DNA of 51,062 nucleotides from contig JAJACI010000006.1 of the NCBI GenBank assembly GCA_022601595.1, forward strand, positions 1-51,062, written 5' to 3'. A model generated the notes under the pieces. That model saw only the letters and a list, made by a program, of their open reading frames with translations. It had not been told where the DNA came from and made no database searches. Below are positions 32,022 through 41,281 of the stretch, in pieces. The translations under genes and the position numbers were made by a program. The number at the start of each line of letters is the position of its first letter. Position 1 is the stretch's first letter. The DNA comes from Chlamydiia bacterium. Lineage in GTDB: Bacteria; Chlamydiota; Chlamydiia; Chlamydiales; 2-12-FULL-49-11.

Positions 32022-33887
32022 ATGGATATTTCAGGCAGTGGAGGCGCAAAAGAAGGCAATAAATTTGAAGGAGATGAGGATTTTTGGAAAAAAGTACCTA
32101 ACCCCTTAAAGTCTAATAGGCATCTTTCTTCAAAAGAGTTTATTATTTGTGCATTACAGTCTTTGCGAGAGACATTTGTAAAAGAGTATTTATCTAAAGA
32201 TCAAAGAGATAAAAAACCATTTGTTGCCATAGTATTACAGCCAAAAATAAATGGAGGGGATATATCTTTTGCTCATAAAGCCGCTTTAGGTTTTATAAAG
32301 CGTGGATGTAAAGTGGAGATTAATGTGTGCTGTAGCCCAGCTTTGGGAGCTAGCGATTTGAATAGAGATGCAAGCAGTGTAAAAAGGAGTTTACTATCGC
32401 TATTGCCTGATTCAGATAATTTTACGGTAAAAACTCCAGAAGATGCGAGAGCAGAGAGATCTAGCCCTGATTGTGTTTTGATTGCGCCACAAATGGTTAC
32501 TTCTGAAGAATTAAAGAAAAATTTTTCTAATTTAGTAGGTATCCCAAATGAGCATGTGATGGAATATGGTTTTGAAATGAAGTTGCCTAAAGATGGAGTA
32601 TTGAAAGATATTAAAGATGTTCATTTTGCATCTGGTTTAGGGGTAGGGCAGTTTGGCATTTTTCAGCAAGATGGGGAAAAGAAAGCCTTATCCGAAAAAG
32701 AAAGGATAGAGAAGTTTACCCAGCTTTGTGAAAAAGACCCAGAAAGGTGTAGTGTCTTATTACAAGGAAAAAGCTCTAAAGAGTATCTGAAAACCAACAA
32801 GTTATATTTTGCTTATGCCCATTTAAAAAAATCGATGTCAGCTTTTTTAGATACAGTTGCATACCTTAATAAAGAAGCAGAAGAGCAAACGATTGACATT
32901 ATAATACCATGGAGAAGAAAGGCTAAAACGTCGTATTCGATTTGGTCGAATATTGAGCCTTGCTCTTACGACACGATGAAATTACAAAGAGCGGGTATTG
33001 GGCGAGTGGAGATTATCGATAAAGATGGGAAAGAAGTAGATCAGATTAGTGCAAGTGGAGAGGGGAAGGTGTTGCGCATTATAAATGTATTTCCTTTGCC
33101 AAAGGAGTCTTTTGATGATTTTTTGGCGGTTTCGGAAGAAGTGTGTTTGATAACAGGGGATCAGTCATGGACGGAGGCTGCATTAGATCCTTCAAAAATA
33201 ATGTTGTATGAAACACAAGAATGGAAGAAAAAGTTTTATAAAGTAACAAAAAAAATAGCAGAGAAGGAAGAAGGCATTTTAAACGTGATGCACGCTTGGG
33301 AGCGTTATGGTGGTCGCGCGGTAGCCGATGCTGTTAAAGGTGTGCTACCTGTAAAAAAAAGCGGAGTTTCCTCTTCTGTAACAAGGTATCATGCCTCTCT
33401 TTTAACAGAAAAAAAACCGTTAGAAAAGAGATTGTTCGAGGAAGCAGTGCGTTTGGCGGCCTCAAAAAATGATCCTACTTTTGGGAAAAAGCTTGCTCAG
33501 CTAGAGGGGGAGTTTTTAAAGCGTTTACAAGTTCGTGAAATTATAGAGAGTAGTAGAGAGCTATTGTTGGTGTTTCTTAACATTTTCAACTGGCTATCTG
33601 ATAATATAGAAAACGGGAAGATAGGAAAAGATGCCATTCCATACAGCGATATTTTGGACGAGCTCTCTCAAAGAGTATTTGAAGAATTAGAAGAAAAAAG
33701 AGAATTATGGAAGAGCGCTGACAAGTCAAGCTTGCCCGAAGATAAAGTAAAATTGATAGATAAAACGTTTGCTTTGCCCGAAGAGTTTCAAAACCGTGCG
33801 GTCGATTTTAAGAAAAGCCCCTCTTCGATACATCATTTTAATTTAGATGCTTATGTGTATGACAGCTTGTATAAAGATATATTTTAA
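32022..33887 (+). CDS. Putative GT-B-like glycosyltransferase (weak)
   Basis: 621 residues, no signal peptide. The start ATG at 32022 follows AAGGG at five bases. Residues about 65-100 (VAIVLQPKINGGDISFAHKA then FIKRGCKVEINV) look like the first strand-helix of a GT-B donor fold with a glycine loop, and later INVFPLPKESFDDFLAVSEE with CLITGDQSWTEAAL and MLYETQEWKKKFY resembles the nucleotide-sugar side of EarP-type enzymes. The remaining C-terminal 200 residues are helical and charged. No catalytic residue is assured. It could instead be a lineage-specific effector; a glycosyltransferase effector would reconcile both views. Confidence 0.4.
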   Translation: MDISGSGGAKEGNKFEGDEDFWKKVPNPLKSNRHLSSKEFIICALQSLRETFVKEYLSKDQRDKKPFVAIVLQPKINGGDISFAHKAALGFIKRGCKVEINVCCSPALGASDLNRDASSVKRSLLSLLPDSDNFTVKTPEDARAERSSPDCVLIAPQMVTSEELKKNFSNLVGIPNEHVMEYGFEMKLPKDGVLKDIKDVHFASGLGVGQFGIFQQDGEKKALSEKERIEKFTQLCEKDPERCSVLLQGKSSKEYLKTNKLYFAYAHLKKSMSAFLDTVAYLNKEAEEQTIDIIIPWRRKAKTSYSIWSNIEPCSYDTMKLQRAGIGRVEIIDKDGKEVDQISASGEGKVLRIINVFPLPKESFDDFLAVSEEVCLITGDQSWTEAALDPSKIMLYETQEWKKKFYKVTKKIAEKEEGILNVMHAWERYGGRAVADAVKGVLPVKKSGVSSSVTRYHASLLTEKKPLEKRLFEEAVRLAASKNDPTFGKKLAQLEGEFLKRLQVREIIESSRELLLVFLNIFNWLSDNIENGKIGKDAIPYSDILDELSQRVFEELEEKRELWKSADKSSLPEDKVKLIDKTFALPEEFQNRAVDFKKSPSSIHHFNLDAYVYDSLYKDIF

Positions 33888-33897
33888 ACCCCATCAT

Positions 33898-34989
33898 TTA
33901 GATTAACTCCATGGCGACATCATCGTAGAAGAGGAGTCCTTTTTCTGAGAGGGTAAGAAGGTCCACCGTCTCATTTAGATACCCATCTTTGAGGAGCTTT
34001 TCGATAGCTTCTTTTTTCTCTAAAAGCGTCTCTTTAAAGGCAGTTTTATCGATCCCTTTTAACATGCGTATTCCTGTCATGAGCAGCTCTCTTTGCGCGC
34101 CCTTTGGGTCGAGCTTTTCATAAAAGTCTTTTGGATCTTCTCCGTCGCTTACTCTTTGGGCATAGATTTTCATGTTGCAGACATTTTGAAAGCGCGCCCC
34201 GTCTATATAGCTGAACGCCGAAGGGCCGATGCCGTGGAAGGGTATCCCTTTCCAATAGCCAGTATTATGTATCGATTCTTTTCCCTCTTTTGCAAAGGCG
34301 GAGATCTCATATCTATGGAGCCCTATTTCTTTTAATGTTTTTACAGCATCCTCTAGCATCAAGGTGCTATCTTCTGATGAGGGCCTCAAGATCTCTAGCG
34401 ACTTTTGCTTTTTATGAAAGGGCGTATATGGCTCGATGGTGAGGTTGTATAGGGAGAGGTGGGTGATGGGTAAGAGCTTGCACTGATCAAGCGACTCTTT
34501 AAAGACTTTTCTTGTTTGGGAAGGAACATCATACATAAGGTCGATGGTGATATTTTTTATTCCTGCTTTATAGGTGTTTTTAACAGCACGTGCCGCTTTT
34601 TCCCCAGAGTGATTTCTCCCAAGAAGCTTTAAAAGCGTATCATCAAAACTTTGTACACCTATGCTTACGCGGTTTATTCCAGCCTCGTGGTACTCCGTCA
34701 TCGTCTTATAAGTAACATCTTCAGGGTTGGCCTCTAAAGTCACCTCTCCGGCATCGCCTGTCACCTCAAGAATACGTTTTATATTTTTTGCTCCTAAAAG
34801 ATAAGGGGTACCGCCGCCAAAATAGATGGATCGGAGCGGCTTTTCAAAATCTTTAGAGAGAATCTCTTTGATCAAAAGGTCTGTAAAGGCATCCATCTTA
34901 TCGGCTTTATACCCAATGACAAAAAAATGGCAGTAGGGACACTTTTTACGGCAGAAAGGAACGTGTATATATAAGCTTTTTCCTTTCAT
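33898..34989 (-). CDS. hemW: Radical SAM heme chaperone HemW (HemN-like)
   Basis: 363 residues. The radical-SAM motif is at Cys13, Cys17 and Cys20 (FCRKKCPYC), followed by HFF, which marks the HemW group rather than HemN. Further landmarks are IYFGGGTPYLL, VTLEANPEDVT, GINRVSIGVQSFDD and DLMYDVPSQT. HemW proteins bind heme and an iron-sulphur cluster and pass heme to target proteins; they were long annotated as oxygen-independent coproporphyrinogen oxidases. The gene starts four bases after a Yip1-type membrane gene, so they are probably one transcript. Its place beside the sucA region matches chlamydial gene order. Confidence 0.92.
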   Translation of the reverse strand: MKGKSLYIHVPFCRKKCPYCHFFVIGYKADKMDAFTDLLIKEILSKDFEKPLRSIYFGGGTPYLLGAKNIKRILEVTGDAGEVTLEANPEDVTYKTMTEYHEAGINRVSIGVQSFDDTLLKLLGRNHSGEKAARAVKNTYKAGIKNITIDLMYDVPSQTRKVFKESLDQCKLLPITHLSLYNLTIEPYTPFHKKQKSLEILRPSSEDSTLMLEDAVKTLKEIGLHRYEISAFAKEGKESIHNTGYWKGIPFHGIGPSAFSYIDGARFQNVCNMKIYAQRVSDGEDPKDFYEKLDPKGAQRELLMTGIRMLKGIDKTAFKETLLEKKEAIEKLLKDGYLNETVDLLTLSEKGLLFYDDVAMELI

Positions 34990-34992
34990 CTT

Positions 34993-35622
34993 TTAACCTA
35001 AAGACTCTACAGCATGGGCATTTAGGCGAAACATAAAAGCGCATATTGATTCAATAAAATAGGAGGTCATCAGCACTAGGAAAAAAGCGATGATGTAGGT
35101 GAAAAGCCCTTTCCAAGGAGAAAATTGTTGCATCAGCGCGATCCCTTGAACGGATGCAATTATTTCCCAGATAAAAAAGACAAAGTGGGAGATAAGCAAT
35201 ACGCTTACATATAATGATGGAGAGCTTCTGATCGATTGAGAGGAAAAGGCGGCGTCACCAAAATATAAGATGAGTAAAAACCAGATAACAAGGACAAAAA
35301 TTTCTGGTACACGTCCGTAGATACATGCAGTGATAAGCTGCTTAAATGAGCCTTTTCCATCAAATAAATTTCCTGCGATTTTTAAGAAAAAAGCAAGAAG
35401 GTATACCAAGATAAAACCAATAGGAATAGCAAAGACTACAGATGATATGATGATTACAGGCAGTGAATAGAGCTGATTAAGGTGACTTGTAGATGCTTTT
35501 TCTAAAAGAAAAACCATCCCTACTACCCATGCAAGATAAAGGGGGAATCTGCCAATTTTATCTTTGGGAATGGAGCGGATAAATCCTTTAGGACTTATCA
35601 TTACTTTAAATATATTTTTCAT
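34993..35622 (-). CDS. Yip1-domain membrane protein, paralogue 1
   Basis: 209 residues with about five membrane helices. The N-terminus VMISPKGFIRSIPKDKIG is the cytosolic lead of Yip1-domain proteins, and it is clearly paralogous to the protein encoded at 49752 (PRGFIRAIPRKKIG, GRVPE-FVL, SLYV). Function in bacteria is unknown; eukaryotic Yip1 proteins act in vesicle traffic. The stop is four bases before hemW. Confidence 0.78.
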   Translation of the reverse strand: MKNIFKVMISPKGFIRSIPKDKIGRFPLYLAWVVGMVFLLEKASTSHLNQLYSLPVIIISSVVFAIPIGFILVYLLAFFLKIAGNLFDGKGSFKQLITACIYGRVPEIFVLVIWFLLILYFGDAAFSSQSIRSSPSLYVSVLLISHFVFFIWEIIASVQGIALMQQFSPWKGLFTYIIAFFLVLMTSYFIESICAFMFRLNAHAVESLG

Positions 35623-35765
35623 ATCTATGCATTGTGAGGGTAAGCTAGACTAATCTTATACGTTTTTTGGTATTTAATCCAGGAATAACAAAATATATTC
35701 CTTTGCGTTTTTCATCTTCTTGTGTTAAAAAATAGATTTTAAACAACACAAAACAAGGAGTATAA

Positions 35766-36650
35766 ATGTTTTTTAATAAATTTTTCATAGGAGGAATTAG
35801 TTTTTTTTCTGTACAATCCTTATTTCTGTTTGGCATGACGTTTGCTAGCTTAACAGAGGATTCTTTAAAAGAAAATAAGCATAGGCTATCACCCAATAGC
35901 CTTAACCATTACGCATATTGTAAGTACTCGCAGTGGGGTGAGGATGGAATAATCGAAGAGATTTTTAATCGGTTAAATATTTCTTCAGGTTTTTTTGTAG
36001 AATTTGGAGGAGCTGATGGAATTGAGATATCTAATACCAGAAAATTATGGGAAGAAGGATGGGATGGATGTTATATTGAAGCGGACAACGCTTTGTACCA
36101 AAAGCTTTTAAAGAATTATCAAGATGTTGATAACATATTATGTTTAAATTATTTTGTTACTTGGCACAGAAATGATCAAAGAGGCCTTTGTTTTGACGAT
36201 ATAAAAAGGAAGCATTTTCCACAAAGGGAAATTGACTTTCTATCTATTGATATTGATGGAGGAGATTTTTATATTCTTAAAGCATTAGAATGTAGACCCA
36301 AAGTGATATGCATAGAAAATAATTTAAACTGGCATCCACTTTATGATAAAGAAGTACCAGAGCAGTTTGCTTTAGCTAACAACCAACAACCCCTTGAAGT
36401 TTTAATTGCTGCGGCTAGAAAACAGGGCTACCAGCCAGTTTGTATGACGATCAATCTTTTTTTAGTAAGAGATGATCTATATGAAGCATTTGCTGGTGTT
36501 CCAAATGACACGTTGACTATATGGAAAGATGCATGGAGAGCCTATCCTGATAAAAAATATTTCCTGAATAAACGTCGTCAGAATACAACCTATATGAAAA
36601 TGGAAGGGAAAAAAATAAATGAAACATTTCCTATTACAATAGACTCGTAA
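35766..36650 (+). CDS. FkbM-like SAM-dependent methyltransferase with signal peptide
   Basis: 294 residues. After a hydrophobic leader that looks like a Sec signal peptide (about 1-27), the protein carries YSQWGEDGIIEEIF, GFFVEFGGADGIEISNT with the SAM-binding glycine loop, CYIEADNALY, and DFLSIDIDGGDFYILKAL, typical of FkbM-type O-methyltransferases acting on sugars or polyketides. Export would separate it from bacterial SAM, so it may act in the host. AAGGAGTATAA precedes the ATG, and an imperfect hairpin TTGTGTT ... AACACAA lies before that. The stop TAA lies within a family B end. Confidence 0.75.
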   Translation: MFFNKFFIGGISFFSVQSLFLFGMTFASLTEDSLKENKHRLSPNSLNHYAYCKYSQWGEDGIIEEIFNRLNISSGFFVEFGGADGIEISNTRKLWEEGWDGCYIEADNALYQKLLKNYQDVDNILCLNYFVTWHRNDQRGLCFDDIKRKHFPQREIDFLSIDIDGGDFYILKALECRPKVICIENNLNWHPLYDKEVPEQFALANNQQPLEVLIAAARKQGYQPVCMTINLFLVRDDLYEAFAGVPNDTLTIWKDAWRAYPDKKYFLNKRRQNTTYMKMEGKKINETFPITIDS

Positions 36651-36668
36651 GAAACGGTAATGATTATA
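36642..36668 (+). repeat. Family B element remnant (single end)
   Basis: CGTAAGAAACGGTAATGATTATA matches the right end of family B at 45279-45305. The stop codon of the FkbM-like gene (36648-36650) lies in it. Confidence 0.6.
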
Positions 36669-36670
36669 TG

Positions 36671-36719
36671 AGTCTTGGAGTATCAGAGTCTCCTTAGGAG
36701 ACTCTGATACTCCAAGACT
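36671..36719. repeat. Perfect 23-bp inverted repeat made of fused family A ends
   Basis: Two perfect 23-base arms separated by TTA (36694-36696). Each contains the family A end TATCAGAGTCTCC, extended by AGTCTTGGAG. In RNA it makes a very stable hairpin followed by TTTTC, so it could end the FkbM transcript. Confidence 0.85.
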
Positions 36720-36806
36720 TTTCTAATTTTTTAGGTTTTTGAATAAAATTAATCCCAAATCAAAAAACTACAAAGATTCTAAAAGGTGTAGTTTATCAGA
36801 CTCTTT
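36697..36806 (+). repeat. Family A degenerate element without core
   Basis: Left end GGAGACTCTGATA, right arm AAAAGGTGTAGTTTATCAGA and remnants of both arms in between, but the CATCCC/GGGATG core is missing. It ends at the stop codon of the downstream convergent gene. Confidence 0.6.
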
Positions 36807-37268
36807 TTACCAAGCGTCATCAAAGTCATCTTCGGGCATGTCTTTTGTGCGCTTCCAGCGGTTTTTGTCGCTAAAGGGATCATCTTCGGCTTCATGTTCT
36901 GCGGTGGCTTTATCTTTTCCGCCAGCCATCTCAATATCAAATAAAGTGGTATGGTCCGCTTCAAAAGAAGTGCTTGCATCCATATCAAAGTTGGAGTTGT
37001 CGCTATTTTTATCAAAATCCACATCAGGCATAGATTGTGGTTCATATGCTTGTTTAGCGGCGCCTTTTTTAGGCATTACAAAATCTTCCACATCGCCGCT
37101 AGGCTTTAGGTAGTCAAGACGTTTTTTCTCTTCATCAATTTTATGTTGTAGTGCAGCAATTTCAATATTGTGTTTTTCTATATCTTTTTTCGGAACAAGA
37201 TCTAAATCGAGCCATTTTTTCAGCTCTTTGATTTCTTTTTCTAATTTTTTTAGTCTTTCACTTTTCAT
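36807..37268 (-). CDS. Coiled-coil hypothetical protein upstream of sucA (CT053-like position)
   Basis: 153 residues: a basic coiled coil (about 1-50, with a conserved-looking WLDLDLVPKKDIEKH), then an acidic low-complexity tail rich in Asp, Met and Phe. Divergent from sucA, with hemW further on, which is the position of CT053 in C. trachomatis; the link is by gene order. AGAGAG precedes the ATG. Function unknown, no signal peptide. The stop abuts a degenerate family A element. Confidence 0.65.
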   Translation of the reverse strand: MKSERLKKLEKEIKELKKWLDLDLVPKKDIEKHNIEIAALQHKIDEEKKRLDYLKPSGDVEDFVMPKKGAAKQAYEPQSMPDVDFDKNSDNSNFDMDASTSFEADHTTLFDIEMAGGKDKATAEHEAEDDPFSDKNRWKRTKDMPEDDFDDAW

Positions 37269-37313
37269 GTAGCTCTCTTTTTTTAAATGATAAGAATGGT
37301 AGTTTTTTTATAA

Positions 37314-37344
37314 TAGTCACTACCGTTTTAAAGGGTAGTGACTA
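37314..37344. repeat. Family B hairpin (both ends fused)
   Basis: TAGTCACTACC-N9-GGTAGTGACTA: the two ends of family B brought together with the interior lost. It sits between the divergent coiled-coil gene and sucA and could affect either transcript. Confidence 0.65.
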
Positions 37345-37456
37345 TATTTGCGGGATTATAGCGATTTGGTCTCCTACCTGCAAGGAAAATTTTGCAGTTG
37401 AAAAGAATGTTTATAATCATAGGGTAGGGGGTGGTGATCAATAGGAAAAGGTGGAT

Positions 37457-40108
37457 ATGCAGGAAGATGAGTTCTTACATTTTGAAAATGAGGGGTATAT
37501 ATATGATCTCTTTGAAAAGTATCAAAAAGATAAAAGTGCCGTTCCTAAAGAGTGGCTTAGGTTCTTCCAAGGGGTGGAATTAGGCGAGGGGGCATCTGGG
37601 GGTTCTGCAAAAGGTTTTGATGTAGAGCGTGTTGTAGATTATTTTAAAAGCTGCGGACACCTTTATGCCGATACCAATTCAATGGTAGAAAGGAAAGAGT
37701 TTGATAAGCAAAAGCTTTTAGAACACCTCTCTTTGAAAGAGCAAGACCTTAACCAGAAAGTGTCTGTTAACTCATTAGATATCAAGGAGATCACTTTAAA
37801 TAGTTTGATAGATCGTTTAAAAGATATTTATTGTGGATCTCTGGGAATAGAGTTTTTTACTCCTCAAGGGTCACCTCAGCAAGATTTTTTCCATAAAGAG
37901 GTATTTCATGCTGAAGAAATTTCTCAGGCAATGATGGTAAATGCTTTAAAAGAAGTGGGAAAGGCAAAATTATTGGAAGATTTTTTACAGAAGAAATTTT
38001 TAGGGGCAAAGAGGTTTTCTGTAGAAGGGGGGGAGAGCGTTCTCTCTTTATTGAAAGGGATTATTGATGAAGGGGGAGAGAGAGGGTTTTCTGAAGGATA
38101 TATAGGTATGGCACACCGCGGGAGGATAAATACCCTTTGTCATATTATGGAAAAGCCATATGCGGATATTTTTACAGAGTTTAAAACAGACCGTTTTCCT
38201 GATCAAGCTGGTATGGGCGATGTAAAATACCATAATGGCTATGAAAATAGGGTGAAGACCTATGGCGGTAAAGAGATGTATCTCCAGATAGCTGCAAACC
38301 CATCGCATTTAGAGGCGGTAGATGGCCTCCTCCCTGGGATGATAAGAGCGCGTCTTGATGATGGTTTAGACAAAGCTTTAGGGATAGTTATTCATGGGGA
38401 TGCCTCTGCGGCTGGTCAAGGGATAGTATATGAAACGATGCAGTTTAATAAGCTTGATGGGTATAGCAATGGCGGTACGATTCATGTGGTGATTGACAAT
38501 CAGATTGGTTTTACAGCAACCTCAGAGGAGAGTAGATCTACTTTATATCCTACAGATATAGCTAAAGCTTTTGATATGCCGGTAATCCATGTAGATGCGT
38601 GGGATATAGCGGCTGTGATGAAGGCGGCAAAAATTGCAGTGCGTTATAAAGATACTTTTGGAGAAGATATTTTTATTCACTACAACTGCCATCGATTGTA
38701 TGGACATAACGAAGGAGATGAGCCGGTATTTACCAACCCAACGCTGTATAAGAAAATACGTAGCTCGAAGGATCTATTTGCTACTTTAAAAGAAGAGTTT
38801 TTAGCAAAAGATTGGATCAAGAGCGAAGACATGCAAGCTTTTGAAAAGGATATAAAAGAAAAATTATCAAGAGGGCTTGAAGGGGTGCAAGGCGGGTTAG
38901 ATGCTCCTTTAGAAGACTATGTGGCATTGGATAATAGTTTAGAGCAAGAGGAGGAGGCATACCCTTTATTGGAGACTAAGATTAGTAAAGAGGTCTTTGA
39001 TACGGTGAAAGGTGCGATAACCACTGTTCCTGAAGGGGTGAATATTCATCCAAAAGTGGGAAAGCTGATAGAGACACGCGCTTTGATGCTTACCAACATA
39101 GATGAGCAGCTTCTTGATTGGGGATGTGCGGAGTTGATGGCTTATGGATCATTGATTTTAGAGGGAAAGAAAGTGCGTCTTTCTGGACAAGATAGCCGTC
39201 GAGGGACTTTTTCCCATCGGCATAGTGTCTATATAGATCAAGAAAATGAAAAAGCCTATTTACCGTTAGACAAAGTGATGGAAGGGGCGTTTACGGTATA
39301 TAACTCTCCCTTGTCAGAGTATGGGGTGATGGGTTTTGAGTATGGCTATAGTTTAAAGATGGGAGAAGGGCTGGTAATATGGGAAGGGCAGTTTGGAGAT
39401 TTTTATAATGGCGCAACAATCATTGTCGATCAATATATCTCTGCATGTAAATCAAAATGGGGAGATAGCTCTTCGTTGATATTGTATTTACCGCACGGTA
39501 ATGAAGGAATGGGTCCCGAGCATAGTAGCGCAAGGATAGAGAGGTTTTTACAGCTTGCCGGACGAAAAAATATGAGGATCTTCTACCCTACGACATCTGC
39601 CCAAATTTATCATTTGATACGATCTCAAGCATTATGTGAAGATCGTATTCCCTTAATAATATTCACTCCAAAAAGTCAGTTAAGAGCGCCGTCCTCTGCG
39701 GCAAAAGAGCTTTTAGAAGGAAAGCTGGAGCAGGTAATAGTTAAAGGGACGGGAGCTGAGGAGAAAGTGGTCTTTTGCAGTGGAAAGATTGCTGCAGAAA
39801 TAGAGAGGAAAGATAGAGAGAATAGCTGCGCGATAATAAAAATAGAGCAGCTATACCCTTTTCCACAGAAGGCGGTAGAGGAGGCTTTAAAGAAATTTTC
39901 AGGGGCTACCAATTTTGTCTTTGCCCAAGAAGAGCCAGAGAATCAGGGAGCTTATAGTTTTGCTAAAGATTATATTGCTCAAATCATTCCCAAAAAAGCG
40001 ACATTAGAGTATGTAGGAAGAAAAAGGTTAGAATCCACAGCGGTAGGATTTTCCTCGGTGTTTAAATACCATCAGGAAAAGATTATTAAGAAAGTGGTAG
40101 AAGGGTAA
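37457..40108 (+). CDS. sucA: 2-oxoglutarate dehydrogenase E1 component
   Basis: Thiamine-diphosphate-dependent E1 subunit that decarboxylates 2-oxoglutarate and passes succinyl to the lipoyl arm of SucB. 883 residues, close to the normal length. Seen are the N-terminal FFQG segment, MAHRGRINTL, the PSHLEAVDGL block, the thiamine site GDASAAGQG, VIDNQIGFT, HRLYGHNEGDEP, GQDSRRGTFSHRH and LPHGNEGMGPEHSSAR. ATG 37457 is chosen; GTG 37451 two codons earlier is equally placed for the AGGAAAAGG site. First gene of sucA-sucB-lpdA, six bases before sucB, giving a full complex in one operon. Confidence 0.96.
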   Translation: MQEDEFLHFENEGYIYDLFEKYQKDKSAVPKEWLRFFQGVELGEGASGGSAKGFDVERVVDYFKSCGHLYADTNSMVERKEFDKQKLLEHLSLKEQDLNQKVSVNSLDIKEITLNSLIDRLKDIYCGSLGIEFFTPQGSPQQDFFHKEVFHAEEISQAMMVNALKEVGKAKLLEDFLQKKFLGAKRFSVEGGESVLSLLKGIIDEGGERGFSEGYIGMAHRGRINTLCHIMEKPYADIFTEFKTDRFPDQAGMGDVKYHNGYENRVKTYGGKEMYLQIAANPSHLEAVDGLLPGMIRARLDDGLDKALGIVIHGDASAAGQGIVYETMQFNKLDGYSNGGTIHVVIDNQIGFTATSEESRSTLYPTDIAKAFDMPVIHVDAWDIAAVMKAAKIAVRYKDTFGEDIFIHYNCHRLYGHNEGDEPVFTNPTLYKKIRSSKDLFATLKEEFLAKDWIKSEDMQAFEKDIKEKLSRGLEGVQGGLDAPLEDYVALDNSLEQEEEAYPLLETKISKEVFDTVKGAITTVPEGVNIHPKVGKLIETRALMLTNIDEQLLDWGCAELMAYGSLILEGKKVRLSGQDSRRGTFSHRHSVYIDQENEKAYLPLDKVMEGAFTVYNSPLSEYGVMGFEYGYSLKMGEGLVIWEGQFGDFYNGATIIVDQYISACKSKWGDSSSLILYLPHGNEGMGPEHSSARIERFLQLAGRKNMRIFYPTTSAQIYHLIRSQALCEDRIPLIIFTPKSQLRAPSSAAKELLEGKLEQVIVKGTGAEEKVVFCSGKIAAEIERKDRENSCAIIKIEQLYPFPQKAVEEALKKFSGATNFVFAQEEPENQGAYSFAKDYIAQIIPKKATLEYVGRKRLESTAVGFSSVFKYHQEKIIKKVVEG

Positions 40109-40114
40109 GCGGAC

Positions 40115-41281
40115 ATGGCAAAAATAGAGGTGAAGGTACCATCGGTAGGAGAGTCTGTTACAGAGGTGATTCTTGGGCAGCTGATGGTGGAAAGTGGCGC
40201 TTTTGTACAAGAAGATATATCTATTTGCGAGTTAGAATCAGATAAGGCATCGGTAGAGGTGCCGGCTCCAAAAAGTGGGGTGATTACTTTTACAAAAAAG
40301 CAAGGGGATACTTTGGCGGTTGGAGAAGCGTTTGCTGTAATTGATACCCAAGGGAAGGGAAAAGAGCACGCGCCTGTAGATGCCGATACAAAAGATGAGG
40401 CTCCTAAACCGGTAGAGAAGGTAGTAGACAAGGTAGAGCAAAAGCAAGAGACTTCAGGGGGCATTAGAGAATCTCTAGATGAGCATATTAAGCAGGTAGA
40501 GCAAAAGCAAGAGGTTGTTGCGGCATCTGTGGCAAAAGAGTCTTCTGTAAAAGAGTCTTCAAAGAAACAAATTCCAGAAAGTGGAGAGACAGAGCGTAAA
40601 AAGATGCCCAAAATACGCACCATCATTGCAAAGCGTTTGGTGGGGGTGAAAAATGAAACGGCAATGCTTACCACTTTTAATGAAGTGGACATGTCGGCTG
40701 TTATGGCAATGCGTAGTCGTGAGAAGGATAGTTTTTTAAAAAAGCATGGGGTAAAGCTTACCTTTATGCCATTTTTTATGAAGGCAGCGGCGCAAGCGCT
40801 TACTGAATTTGCTGAGGTAAATGCTTATATAGATGGCGATGAAATTGTTTATAATAAAAATGTCCATATGGGAATTGCGGTAAGTACAGAAAAAGGCTTG
40901 GTGGTTCCTGTTATACGAGCTATCAATAAGATGAGCATGGTAGAGATGACACATGCTATGAATGAGATGGCGCTAAAGGGAAGGGATGGTAAGTTATCTA
41001 TTAGCGATATGTCAGGAGGAACATTTACCATTACCAATGGCGGAGTATTTGGGTCGATGCTGTCGACGCCTATATTAAACCCTCCGCAAAGTGCCATATT
41101 GGGCCTACACAATATAGTAGAACGGCCTGTGGTGAAAAATGGTAAGGTAGAGGTAGCGCCTATCATGTACTTAGCGCTCAGTTACGATCATCGTATTATT
41201 GATGGGAAAGATTCGGTACAGTTTTTGATGCGTATCAAAGAGCTGGTAGAAGATCCTTCATTGTATATTTTAGGGGAATAA
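40115..41281 (+). CDS. sucB: Dihydrolipoyl succinyltransferase E2 component
   Basis: 388-residue core subunit that transfers succinyl to CoA. The lipoyl domain covers about 1-78, with the lipoylated lysine in ELESDKAS (about residue 44). A long charged linker follows (KQE repeats, about 85-170) and then the catalytic domain, with SYDHRIIDG at about residue 356 carrying the active histidine. The peripheral-subunit-binding domain that normally sits between linker and catalytic domain cannot be recognised here. The stop overlaps the lpdA start by one base (TAATG). Confidence 0.94.
   Translation: MAKIEVKVPSVGESVTEVILGQLMVESGAFVQEDISICELESDKASVEVPAPKSGVITFTKKQGDTLAVGEAFAVIDTQGKGKEHAPVDADTKDEAPKPVEKVVDKVEQKQETSGGIRESLDEHIKQVEQKQEVVAASVAKESSVKESSKKQIPESGETERKKMPKIRTIIAKRLVGVKNETAMLTTFNEVDMSAVMAMRSREKDSFLKKHGVKLTFMPFFMKAAAQALTEFAEVNAYIDGDEIVYNKNVHMGIAVSTEKGLVVPVIRAINKMSMVEMTHAMNEMALKGRDGKLSISDMSGGTFTITNGGVFGSMLSTPILNPPQSAILGLHNIVERPVVKNGKVEVAPIMYLALSYDHRIIDGKDSVQFLMRIKELVEDPSLYILGE

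Noticed and set aside
40072..40692. Open frame of 206 codons on the minus strand.
   Set aside because: It is antisense to sucA and sucB and Ser/Thr-rich in the way typical of reversed Glu/Lys-rich coding sequence.
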